In this document: piece by piece, positions 1 to 7,509 of the stretch
Layout of the letters: each line of letters begins with the position of its first letter
Position numbering within the stretch: position 1 is the stretch's first letter
From: Paenibacillus aceris
GTDB lineage: Bacteria; Bacillota; Bacilli; Paenibacillales; NBRC-103111
DNA length: 64,000 nucleotides
Assembly: GCF_017874035.1 (NCBI RefSeq)
Contig: NZ_JAGGKV010000028.1
Location: 1-64,000 of the forward strand
Reading direction: 5' to 3'
The notes under the pieces: generated by a model
What the model was told of the DNA's origin: nothing
Database searches by the model: none
The model's input: only the letters and a program-made list of their open reading frames with translations
Program-made: the position numbers and the translations under genes

Positions 1-340
1 ATCTGTAACGTTGTTTTTCGACGCTAATGTGTGGTGGATCGGCAGCCAGATGAAGTTAACGATGTAAAACAAGCTTAACGTTGGCGTGAGAGCTCTGATC
101 ACGGTCAAGGTCCATCTGTAACGTTGTTTTTCGACGCTAATGTGTGGTGGATCGGCAGCCAGATGAAGTTAACGATGTAAAACAAACTTAACGTTGGCGT
201 GAGAGCTCCGCTCACGGTCAAAGCCCATCTGTAACGTTGTTTTTCAACGCTAAAGTGTGGTGGATGGTCTGCCGTGAGAGCTCCGCTCACGGTCAAAGCC
301 CATCTGTAACACTCTTTTACATCGCTAAGAGGTGGTGGAC
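1..340. repeat. Tandem 113-bp repeats
   Basis: Two nearly identical 113-bp units begin at 1 and 114. A 75-bp shortened unit begins at 227 and a diverged partial unit at 302. Each begins ATCTGTAACGTTGTTTTTC and ends with the imperfect hairpin CGTGAG...CTCACGG. The third unit lacks the middle of the full repeat, so it looks like an internal deletion. The array probably continues to the left of the window. No convincing coding sequence runs through it. Its function is unknown. Confidence 0.85.
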
Positions 341-363
341 CAGCACGCGTCCCAGCCCTCCCC

Positions 364-387
364 AAAAGCCCAAAATTGGGCTTTTTT
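364..387 (+). terminator. Rho-independent terminator after the tandem repeats
   Basis: A perfect AAAAGCCCAA / TTGGGCTTTT stem is followed by a T run. It would end a transcript entering from left of the window. Which gene it serves cannot be seen. Confidence 0.75.
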
Positions 388-406
388 ATTTTGCGCCTAT
401 CGATTG

Positions 407-592
407 AGGGAACTACTGTCCCTTATTATGCTGAAAAGCGGACTTTTGACGGCTGAGTGGGAACTGTAGGGTTCTATTTTACTGTTTTTGACCGATATGG
501 CTTAATAGCTCGGATGTCAATTAAGATCCTGTAGTTCCCGCTAATATGAGCATTCGGCCATATGAGTCAGAATAGAGGCTCTGAGTTCCCTT
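407..592. repeat. Dispersed GGGAACTAC inverted-repeat element, copy 1
   Basis: The region starts with AGGGAACTACTG and contains GGGAACTGTAGG near 460, CCTGTAGTTCCCG at 528-539 and CTGAGTTCCCTT at the end. The same terminal words in the same orientation bound the elements at 5801-5933 and 20528-20607. This copy is longer and more diverged, possibly two elements fused. It lies between genes and codes for nothing evident. Confidence 0.7.
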
Positions 593-796
593 AAGTGAGG
601 CACTGAAAACAGTGGGCTGCGCAATAAGTCTTCAGTGAGCGAGAAGTTGCGTCGTAGTGCCGGTTATTTTTGGGCCTCGCCTTTGTTGTTGGGGTTAATG
701 TTTTCTTTAGAATGACTTCGACATTTTCTGACACCTTATCCACAGAATCTCTAGTACAATAGGACTAAACTAGATGGACAGAAAAGGATGAAGTGT
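593..796. other. Intergenic stretch with no clear feature
   Basis: Between the repeat element and the small reading frame at 797 I see no gene. A TACAAT box at 755-760 could be a -10 for the small frame, but no good -35 lies 16-18 bases upstream. Confidence 0.4.
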
Positions 797-952
797 GTGA
801 AAACAACCTTACAACACGTTCATGTTCGAAGAATCATGCGATATTTCTTAAAAGTCGCAAGTATTGAACAGCTTGAACTCATTTCAAATATTCTCAACAG
901 ATGCATCCATAAGCGAAAATCACAACAACGACCAGAAGCACACTTGAAGTAA
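797..952 (+). CDS. Possible 51-residue basic protein
   Basis: A GTG-started frame of 51 codons has AAAAGG about 9 bases upstream; an in-frame ATG lies three codons earlier but overlaps that site. The product is basic and starts MKTTLQHVHVRRIMRYFLKV. It has an amphipathic or helical middle and a Lys/Arg/Gln-rich tail. A terminator-like hairpin follows within 45 bases, which supports a short transcript. I do not recognise a family. The ribosome site, terminator and lack of a competing frame make it plausible, but a chance frame cannot be excluded. Confidence 0.45.
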   Translation: MKTTLQHVHVRRIMRYFLKVASIEQLELISNILNRCIHKRKSQQRPEAHLK

Positions 953-994
953 GTGATGCCCGAAGCACGGCTTTCGTTCAGAAGTTAAAATTAT

Positions 995-1029
995 AGACTA
1001 TCCTAGGCACGGCGTGGGATAGTCTTTTT
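995..1029 (+). terminator. Terminator between the small frame and adenine deaminase
   Basis: AGACTATCC pairs perfectly with GGATAGTCT around a 13-base loop, followed by five T. It lies just upstream of the adenine deaminase gene, so it could also be an attenuator, but I see no purine-riboswitch core before it. Confidence 0.75.
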
Positions 1030-1081
1030 GCAGCTTCCGGCTATAATAGTAGTTGAAACTCATAAAGGGAGCCTACCAACC

Positions 1082-2875
1082 ATGACTCTAAATAAAAGAA
1101 GCAAATTAGTTGAAGTAAGCAGAACGCTGGCTCAAGTTGCAACAGGCCGTGCTTTTGCCGATGTTGTCATTAAAAATGGAACACTTGTCAATGTATATTC
1201 CGGGGAATTGCTTGAGCATACGGACGTTGCTGTCGCCGTTGGCAGAATTGCGTTTGTCGGGAATGCAGACCACACCATCGGAGATCAAACGGTCGTAATC
1301 GATGCCGCAGGGAAGTACATAGCTCCTGGATTTCTGGACGGCCATATGCATGTTGAGAGCACGATGCTATCCGTTACGGAGTTTGCCAAAGCGGCGCTGC
1401 CCAAAGGAACAACGGGGATTTTCATGGATCCGCATGAGATCGCCAATGTGTTTGGCTCAGAAGGGGTTAGGCTGATGCACGAAGAGGGGCAGCAGCTCCC
1501 GCTCAAAGTGTTTACGACTTTCCCATCCTGCGTACCTGCAACGACGGACTTGGAAGATGCGGGCGCAAGCCTAGAAGTGAGCGATATTGAGGAGGGACTG
1601 CAGTGGGATCAAGTGGTCGGACTTGGCGAGGTGATGAATTTCCCGGGCGTCGTGTACGGTGATCCGAAAATGTGCGGAGAGATCGAAGCGACGATCAATA
1701 GTGGCAAAACGGTCACGGGGCATTTTCCGAGTGAGGATGACCATATGCTTCAAGCCTATATCGCATCCGGCGTGACCTCAGATCATGAAACGGTAACGCG
1801 GGAGCAAGGGCTGAACAAAGTCCGATTGGGCTTGCATTTGATGATTCGGGAAGGTTCGGCTTGGCATGATGTGAAAGAGGTCATCAAAGTGGTCACGGAA
1901 GATAAGGTGAACACGTCCAATATCTCCCTCGTCACGGATGACGTCAGCCCGCAAACGCTGGTGGAGAAAGGACATCTCAACCATGTGGTGCGCCGTGCGA
2001 TTGAAGAGGGTGTCGACCCTGTCACCGCTATTCAAATGGTGACTATTAATGTGGCGCGTTACTTTAACCTGGAGAAAGATCTAGGCAGCCTTACGCCAGG
2101 TAAATGCGCAGACATTCTATTGCTCGATGATTTGCAAAAGGTGGAGCCTACAACGGTCATAACGGATGGGCAGGTCATTTTTGACGAAGGTAAGCTGGTC
2201 GCTCAATTCCCTACGTTTGTGTATCCGGCGCATATTCGCAGCTCCATGAACGTGAAGCGGGAGCTGACGGTGGAGGACTTCCAGCTTGCGAGCCGCGGCA
2301 AAGAGGAGAAAACAAGCGTCAATGTCATACAGGTGATTGAAAACAGTGCGAGAACAGCGAAAATGACAGCAACGCTGAGTGTTGAGCAAGGGATCATCCA
2401 GCCGGATACCGAGCAGGATATTGTCCGTCTTGCATGCATAGAGCGGCACCGCGGCACCGGTGAAATTTCGCTTGGTTTTACACACGGATTTCAATTGAAA
2501 TCCGGTGCTGTAGCGTCAACCGTTGCGCATGACAGCCACAATTTAATTGTGATGGGCATTAATGAGCAGGATATGGCATTCGCCGCTAACGAGCTTATCA
2601 AATTGGGAGGCGGAACCATTGTCGTCGAGAACGGCAGCGTGCTGGCTCAAGTTCCATTGACGATTGCAGGTCTCATGTCAGACAAATCTTTGCTTGAAGT
2701 TGTCGAAGAGGTTGCGCAGCTCGAAGGAGCATGGAAACAAATCGGTTGCCCGTTAAACGCGCCGTTTATGACATTTTCATTGATTGCACTGCCCGTTATT
2801 CCGGAAATTCGGATTTCAAATCGCGGAATTGTTGACGTGACTCAGTTTAAGCTAATTGATGTGGAAATTGTATAA
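1082..2875 (+). CDS. ade: Adenine deaminase
   Basis: Converts adenine to hypoxanthine plus ammonia in purine salvage; cytoplasmic metal enzyme of the amidohydrolase superfamily. The 597-residue product has the family's usual length. It carries the metal-binding HMH at about residues 88-90 in PGFLDGHMHVEST, then DPHEIANVFG near 116-125, TGHFPSEDDH and LVTDDVSP. The C-terminal half has the typical VAHDSHNLIVMG, PLTIAGLMSD and PEIRISNRG segments. I chose the ATG at 1082 because AAAGGGAG lies 10 bases before it; an in-frame TTG at 1028 has no ribosome site. TATAAT at 1042-1047 could be a -10 but lacks a clear -35. The gene stands alone between two terminators. Confidence 0.95.
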   Translation: MTLNKRSKLVEVSRTLAQVATGRAFADVVIKNGTLVNVYSGELLEHTDVAVAVGRIAFVGNADHTIGDQTVVIDAAGKYIAPGFLDGHMHVESTMLSVTEFAKAALPKGTTGIFMDPHEIANVFGSEGVRLMHEEGQQLPLKVFTTFPSCVPATTDLEDAGASLEVSDIEEGLQWDQVVGLGEVMNFPGVVYGDPKMCGEIEATINSGKTVTGHFPSEDDHMLQAYIASGVTSDHETVTREQGLNKVRLGLHLMIREGSAWHDVKEVIKVVTEDKVNTSNISLVTDDVSPQTLVEKGHLNHVVRRAIEEGVDPVTAIQMVTINVARYFNLEKDLGSLTPGKCADILLLDDLQKVEPTTVITDGQVIFDEGKLVAQFPTFVYPAHIRSSMNVKRELTVEDFQLASRGKEEKTSVNVIQVIENSARTAKMTATLSVEQGIIQPDTEQDIVRLACIERHRGTGEISLGFTHGFQLKSGAVASTVAHDSHNLIVMGINEQDMAFAANELIKLGGGTIVVENGSVLAQVPLTIAGLMSDKSLLEVVEEVAQLEGAWKQIGCPLNAPFMTFSLIALPVIPEIRISNRGIVDVTQFKLIDVEIV

Positions 2876-2882
2876 TAACTTG

Positions 2883-2911
2883 GAGGGTGCCCCTGAGGGT
2901 ACTCTTTTTTT
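2883..2911 (+). terminator. Terminator after ade
   Basis: An imperfect hairpin (GAG and GTGCCC arms against GGGTAC and CTC) is followed by seven T, eight bases after the ade stop codon. Confidence 0.75.
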
Positions 2912-3000
2912 ATCCAAATTATTGTGAATGGAAGGTCCGGTGAATGGCGGGGTTATTGGTGGAGACAAGTTTAAGCTGCCTTTGAGTTATGGCTTAATAA

Positions 3001-3044
3001 AGCGGACCGTCAGGGCTAGTGCCCTGGCGGTCTCCGCGCTTTTT
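3001..3044. terminator. Bidirectional hairpin terminator
   Basis: GACCGTCAGGGC pairs with GCCCTGGCGGTC around a TAGT loop, with further pairing outside and a short T run on the plus strand. It sits directly after the stop of the minus-strand small gene, which it probably terminates, and could also stop read-through from ade. Confidence 0.6.
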
Positions 3045-3051
3045 CCGTGCT

Positions 3052-3204
3052 TTAGCGTAAATAAGGGAAGTAAGGAATTTGAATAGGCTTGCTGCTCACA
3101 TCTGCAGGTTTAATTACGATGTCCTTAGAACTTGTTTCCTGAGGAGGCACTTGAATGATACCGCTTCCATCATAATACACAGGTTTATTTTGTTCCGTAG
3201 CCAT
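3052..3204 (-). CDS. Small 50-residue protein of unknown function
   Basis: A minus-strand frame of 50 codons starts with ATG and has a perfect AGGAGG eight bases upstream. The product begins MATEQNKPVYYDGSGIIQVP and is rich in Pro, Ile, Lys and Tyr, ending in PYFPYLR. It has no signal peptide, membrane segment or Cys. A terminator hairpin follows its stop. I do not recognise a family. The ribosome site, terminator and composition all support a real gene too short for most callers. About 40 bases upstream lies the palindrome TGATACATAACGTATCA, matching the operators in the promoter of the chain-length/kinase genes at 27.3 kb, so the two may be controlled together. Confidence 0.7.
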   Translation of the reverse strand: MATEQNKPVYYDGSGIIQVPPQETSSKDIVIKPADVSSKPIQIPYFPYLR

Positions 3205-3244
3205 TCCTGCTTCCTCCTAAAATGGGATTTTTTATTTCGCCTTC

Positions 3245-3261
3245 TGATACATAACGTATCA
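3245..3261. promoter_or_regulatory. GATAC-N5-GTATC palindrome (operator candidate)
   Basis: TGATACATAACGTATCA has 6-bp inverted half-sites around a 5-bp centre. It lies 41 bases upstream of the minus-strand 50-residue gene. Two further GATAC-N5-GTATC sites occur at 27282-27296 and 27318-27332. The binding protein is unknown. Confidence 0.6.
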
Positions 3262-3401
3262 TATAAAGCGAGATTAAACAATGTGTATCTTACAGAATTT
3301 GTTTGACAAAAGGCGGCCTGAGAGTTACGATTAGTAGTGAATGAGAATTAGTTAGTATATTATTTTTAATAAGTTATAACTAATGAGGAGGCGCAACTTT
3401 T

Positions 3402-3935
3402 ATGGCAAAATCGAAATGGGCAGTAGATGCAAGTCACAGCAGTATTGACTTCTCAGTTAGGCACATGATGATTGCTAAGGTTAAAGGCACATTCCACTCG
3501 TTTGAAGCACAAATAGAAGCTGATGCAGAGGATCTGACGTCAGCGAATATTCTTTTCCAAGTTGACATAAGCAGTATAGACACTAGGAATTCAGATCGTG
3601 ACACGCACCTGCGTTCGGCAGATTTCTTCGATAGCGAGCAGCATCCTACAATGACATTCCAGTCTACGCAAATCACAAAAACAAGCGATGGGGAGTACGC
3701 GGTAACCGGCAATCTGTCAATGCATGGCGTCACGAAACCGGAAACGTTTGACGTTACGTTTGAAGGCGTGGGCAAAGATCCTTGGGGCAATGAAAAGGTT
3801 GGTTTCAGTGCAGTTGGAAGCATCAAACGCGCAGATTATGGGTTAACTTATAATGCCGTACTGGAAACAGGCGGAGTTCTGATCGGTGATGAGGTCAAAA
3901 TTTCAATTGAAATTGAGGGCGTTAAACAGCCCTGA
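3402..3935 (+). CDS. YceI-family protein
   Basis: The 177-residue product matches the YceI family from end to end. It starts with the WAVDASHSSIDFSVRHMM pattern, has a middle around RNSDRDTHLRSADFFD, then MHGVTKP, and a final IKISIEIEG-like strand. YceI proteins form a lipocalin-like beta barrel that binds long isoprenoid or amide ligands. Many are periplasmic; this one has no signal peptide and should be cytoplasmic, as in other Firmicutes. GAGGAGG lies about 11 bases before the ATG. The gene is alone and followed by a strong terminator. Its precise role is not known. Confidence 0.9.
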   Translation: MAKSKWAVDASHSSIDFSVRHMMIAKVKGTFHSFEAQIEADAEDLTSANILFQVDISSIDTRNSDRDTHLRSADFFDSEQHPTMTFQSTQITKTSDGEYAVTGNLSMHGVTKPETFDVTFEGVGKDPWGNEKVGFSAVGSIKRADYGLTYNAVLETGGVLIGDEVKISIEIEGVKQP

Positions 3936-3947
3936 ATGTAAAACACG

Positions 3948-3985
3948 AACAGCAGATTGGGAAACTTCCCGATCTGCTGTTTTTC
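3948..3985. terminator. Terminator between convergent genes
   Basis: AACAGCAGAT...GGGAA pairs with TTCCC...ATCTGCTGTT and is followed by T. It ends the YceI gene and probably also the convergent kinase gene. Confidence 0.85.
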
Positions 3986-4017
3986 TATGGCCGCGAAGAA
4001 GCTAGGGGGGACATATC

Positions 4018-5643
4018 TTACATATCAACCATCGGCAGCTTAAAGCTAAAGATGGAGCCAAAGCCGATCGCGCTTTTCACTTCCAGTGATCCGCCATGAT
4101 CAACGGCAATTTTATGGCATATGGAGAGCCCCAGACCGGTACCGTTCTCCTTGGTGGTATAAAAGGGATTGAAGATTTTCTCCAGCTCCCCTTCGGACAT
4201 GCCATCGCCGGAGTCCTCAATTTCAATGATCGCGAGTTCATTTTCCTGTTTTATGCGCACGTGAACATCGCCAGGATGCTTCATCGCCTCAAATGCATTC
4301 TGGATCAAATTTAACAGAACTTGTACAATTTTATCCCGGTCAATGAATATATAAAGGGCTTCCTCATTGTCTTCAAAAATGATGTTATGCCCGCGATACA
4401 GCGCATCCGATTCGGCTAAGGACAGAACCCTGTCCAAGCAATCGCTTATGGATTCCGGTTTCATGTTGCTGATATGCGGTTTGGAGAATTGCAGAAATTC
4501 CGCGGTCAGCTCGTTCATTCTTCGAATTTCACTCATGATCAGCTCATGCCAAGGTTGGATATTGTAGGCTCTTGTGGTCGCGATTTGCATGAAACCTTTG
4601 ATCGTTGTAAGAGGGTTTCGAATCTCATGTGCCATACCTGCAGCTAGTTCCCCGATCATCTTCATTTTCTCAGAGCGGAATAAATGCTCTTCTCTTTTGA
4701 GCCAGACAGCCCGTTTATTTTGGAACAACCGCTCCTCGGCAAGAGAGATTAGCTCTTCCTTCGTCGACGCCTCTAAGGGATACTCGGCAAAGCTGTAAGT
4801 TACTTGAAAGCCTAAAATATTCGCGTCCAAGGACTCGCTAATCGTAGAAATTAGGTTCTCTCTGGCTGGCAAAATAATGGCGAATTGGTCCCCGGCGTAC
4901 CGCGACATGGCGTAAGAATCGTAGAACATGTTGCCAAGTAAAAGCGAAATCTGGTTCAAAGTTTCATTTCCGTTATGTATATTTTCGCTGTTCACTGATT
5001 TAAAATCCTGAAAGTCCAATAAAACGAGCACAAAGCTAAAGCGCTTAACTATTAAATTTTCAATCGTGGTCACGTAGCCTTCATAATTAAGCAGCCCAGT
5101 TAGCGGATCGTGTGTTGTAAGATAATCATTTTCTTGTTGTAACCGCTTCTTGTCTAATTCGGATTTGAGAACAAATTGGACAAGCAGCACGAAAATAATG
5201 GAACTGGCGATGTCATAGATCGAAACTAGGAGGTTGTAGTAATTAAGAGGCATGTAGGATAAACGAATCATGGAGTAAACCCCGATGTACAGCAGTGCGG
5301 TCAGAAAGGTGGAGGTGTACTTCAGTCTGTTTTCAATAGCGAATCCAATCAATAAATAATACAGGAGCAAGCACCAATTTAAGTGACTGGACCAGTGAAA
5401 AAGGGCGAGTAAAATAAACTGGATGTTAGGTGAAAAAGGGAGCTTACGCTCGAAAGCAATGCTGAGGTAAAAAGCGATACCGAATAAGAGGACTGCAGCG
5501 ATGCTTGGTGCTTTACCCAGAGTTATGGATGAAAAAATGGTCAAACAACAAATAAAGGGGACGCCTATATGTTTGATTATCTTGATGACCAACAGATAAC
5601 ACTCCCGACTATTGTATAGAATAATGGAATTGGCAATCTTCAT
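4018..5643 (-). CDS. Membrane histidine kinase with degenerate GGDEF domain
   Basis: The 541-residue product has several hydrophobic segments in the first ~160 residues, then a GGDEF-like domain opening with THDPLTGLLNYEGY, then a histidine kinase core. The diguanylate cyclase signature is changed to YAGDQF where GGDEF is expected, so cyclase activity is doubtful; the domain may sense a nucleotide. The kinase has the phospho-acceptor in MAHEIRNPLTTIKGF, the N box NLIQNAFEA, DSGDGM and TGLGLS. This kinase end resembles sporulation kinases of the KinB type. No response regulator is adjacent. The start is uncertain: the ATG lacks a good ribosome site and follows a TATAAT box directly, while a TTG at 5592 has GGGAG about 9 bases upstream. 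Confidence 0.85.
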   Translation of the reverse strand: MKIANSIILYNSRECYLLVIKIIKHIGVPFICCLTIFSSITLGKAPSIAAVLLFGIAFYLSIAFERKLPFSPNIQFILLALFHWSSHLNWCLLLYYLLIGFAIENRLKYTSTFLTALLYIGVYSMIRLSYMPLNYYNLLVSIYDIASSIIFVLLVQFVLKSELDKKRLQQENDYLTTHDPLTGLLNYEGYVTTIENLIVKRFSFVLVLLDFQDFKSVNSENIHNGNETLNQISLLLGNMFYDSYAMSRYAGDQFAIILPARENLISTISESLDANILGFQVTYSFAEYPLEASTKEELISLAEERLFQNKRAVWLKREEHLFRSEKMKMIGELAAGMAHEIRNPLTTIKGFMQIATTRAYNIQPWHELIMSEIRRMNELTAEFLQFSKPHISNMKPESISDCLDRVLSLAESDALYRGHNIIFEDNEEALYIFIDRDKIVQVLLNLIQNAFEAMKHPGDVHVRIKQENELAIIEIEDSGDGMSEGELEKIFNPFYTTKENGTGLGLSICHKIAVDHGGSLEVKSAIGFGSIFSFKLPMVDM

Positions 5644-5800
5644 CTTTTAGATTATAAACGAAGACGGATTCAATAATTGTCGGTTTCTGTCATGGATTTC
5701 GTTAATTTTTGATGTTTTTTTTTAGTTATTTTAAGAGGGATTGTCACAATAGGGAACAACGATCCGCTATTTTTTGCAAAATCGATACTTCTGCCAATCA
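5644..5800. other. Intergenic region upstream of the GGDEF/kinase gene
   Basis: It holds a probable minus-strand -10 (TATAAT, complement of 5651-5656) and no gene. The rest of the gap to 5958 is taken up by the inverted-repeat element. Confidence 0.4.
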
Positions 5801-5933
5801 AGGGGAACTACAGTCCTCTAATTTACAAATTTCGGATCATATGTAAGTTTTGAAGGGTGAATAAGGCCTTGTAGCTCCCTCAAAACCTTGGTATCAGCTC
5901 AATATTGCTCAAATAGCTCCCTGTAGTTCCCCT
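5801..5933. repeat. Dispersed AGGGGAACTACAG inverted-repeat element, copy 2
   Basis: The element begins AGGGGAACTACAG and ends with its exact reverse complement, CTGTAGTTCCCCT. A further related word, TTGTAGCTCCCT, lies in the middle near 5872. It sits just downstream of the response regulator gene on the minus strand. It has no coding capacity, so it would need a host enzyme if mobile. Confidence 0.8.
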
Positions 5934-5958
5934 ATAGCTAAAAGATGGACAGCCTCTA

Positions 5959-7509
5959 TTATCTTTGATTTCGGTATTCTTTGGGTGACATCTGGAACTG
6001 CTGTTTAAATACGTTTGTAAAATAATTCGGCTCATCGAATCCAATGGCGCAGGCGATCTCGAATATTTTCATATCTGTGTTCCGAAGCAGCAGGGCAGCT
6101 TTATCCATGCGCAATCGGGTGACGAATCGGGTGAAGCTTTCGCCGGTCGCTTTTTTAAACAGAACGCTAAAATAACTTGAGTTGAGGTGGAGGTGGGCGG
6201 CCACATCCGTTAACCGGCATTCCTCACTGTAATGCTCTTCGATATATTTGGTAGCTCTTTCAATGACGTTGTCGCTTTTGGACGCTTGCCAGCTGTTAAA
6301 CAGAAGCAAGAAGCTCTTCACCTGTGTGTCCGCCCAATGAATAACGTCCTTGGCCGTCCAATGCGCTTGCGGTATGTCCGTCGGGATTCTCCCCAGTGAT
6401 TCTTTTTCGTCAGGGTCGAACTGTTTTTGAATGGTTCCGAGCAGAGCAATCGAAAGCGTTAACGCTTGAATTTTCATATCTTCAGGCGTTTGCTGGGTTA
6501 AATCCGTAAGCAACTGATTCAATAGCTGCTGCAGCGCGGCTTCCTGTCCGACTAGAATGGCTGACATGAGCTGCATTTCGAGCTCGTTCACTTTCGCCTG
6601 ATTTAGTGAGAGAGTCATTCCTGAGCCCGAACCTGATTCGATATCTACAGGCTGTGCGCTTGCTGCCGAGGGCTCGCCGCTCTTGAATTGTTCATAAAAT
6701 TGAGCCAGCTGCTTGTAGGAGGGAGCCGCGCCCATAGCTTGAATGTTCACGCGAATATTCAAATACTCCAAGGAAGCATCCTGCACGGCTTGTACGAAAC
6801 TTTCGTCCAGCCCTGGCTTTTCAGCAAGCGCGACGAAACGATCATGTTCGACCAAGAGGAGACGGGCCTCTATGCCTGCTCCTTTCAGCAGCTCCTCAGC
6901 GATATTGGAGAAGGCAAACTGCAGCAAGCTCAGGTCCGCTTTGCCATAGTTTTTATGAGCCAAGTCTTCACTATTCAGCTGAAGCAGCCACAACTCCTTT
7001 GTAGAGAGAACTTCATTCATGTTTTTCATGGCTTCGTATGAGGAAGGAAGGTCTAACAATGCCGCACGAAGCTCTTGATCCTGCTGCAACTTTCGCTGGG
7101 AAAGAAGCTGCTGCTGGTGTGCATATTTTTCATAGTAACGCTCGGAGGCTTTATTCATGACCTGCTTCACATCTTGTTCGGTGCAAGGCTTGATGAGAAG
7201 ATCCAGTGCTCCGAGTCTAACAGCTGCCTGCGCATATTCGAAATTTTTGTACCCTGTAAGGATGATCACCAGCAGATCGGGGTAATGCTTTCTCAAATGC
7301 CCTACGAACTCGATTCCGTCCATAACGGGCATGCGAATATCCGTAAGCACGAGATCGGGTTTGACCTCATCGACCAATGCCAGCGCATCTTGCCCATTGC
7401 TGGCTTCCCCGACAACGTTCCAGCCAAGCTGTCCTTCCTCGAACATTTTGATCAAGCCTTTACGGAAGTTAGGCTGGTCTTCAACGATTACCACGTTACC
7501 CTTCAGCAT
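5959..7509 (-). CDS. YesN-type response regulator, AraC output domain
   Basis: The 516-residue product has an N-terminal receiver (residues ~4-122) with the phospho-acceptor Asp57 in PDLVLTDIRMPVMDG and a conserved IKP Lys. A poorly conserved middle of about 280 residues follows, and then a C-terminal AraC/XylS double helix-turn-helix in about the last 100 residues, ending SPKEYRNQR. It overlaps the partner kinase gene by 14 bases, so the two are translationally coupled. In this family the regulator usually activates the neighbouring sugar ABC importer and polysaccharide genes, here the divergent operon starting at 9499. That target is inference from context. Confidence 0.92.
   Translation of the reverse strand: MLKGNVVIVEDQPNFRKGLIKMFEEGQLGWNVVGEASNGQDALALVDEVKPDLVLTDIRMPVMDGIEFVGHLRKHYPDLLVIILTGYKNFEYAQAAVRLGALDLLIKPCTEQDVKQVMNKASERYYEKYAHQQQLLSQRKLQQDQELRAALLDLPSSYEAMKNMNEVLSTKELWLLQLNSEDLAHKNYGKADLSLLQFAFSNIAEELLKGAGIEARLLLVEHDRFVALAEKPGLDESFVQAVQDASLEYLNIRVNIQAMGAAPSYKQLAQFYEQFKSGEPSAASAQPVDIESGSGSGMTLSLNQAKVNELEMQLMSAILVGQEAALQQLLNQLLTDLTQQTPEDMKIQALTLSIALLGTIQKQFDPDEKESLGRIPTDIPQAHWTAKDVIHWADTQVKSFLLLFNSWQASKSDNVIERATKYIEEHYSEECRLTDVAAHLHLNSSYFSVLFKKATGESFTRFVTRLRMDKAALLLRNTDMKIFEIACAIGFDEPNYFTNVFKQQFQMSPKEYRNQR

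Noticed and set aside
1..340. CRISPR array
   Set aside because: Units are 113 bp and repeat as a whole; there are no short repeats separated by unique spacers and no cas genes.
105..365. Minus-strand frame through the tandem repeats
   Set aside because: It only reflects the repeat periodicity and has no ribosome site or family match.
1042..1047. TATAAT as a certain ade promoter
   Set aside because: No -35 at 16-18 bases upstream; the expected position falls in the terminator stem.
960..1081. Purine riboswitch before ade
   Set aside because: Only a single terminator-like hairpin is visible; the three-way junction and conserved core of a purine aptamer were not found.
3079..3306. Plus-strand 75-codon frame
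   Set aside because: It lies antisense to the 50-residue gene, which has a far better ribosome site and composition.
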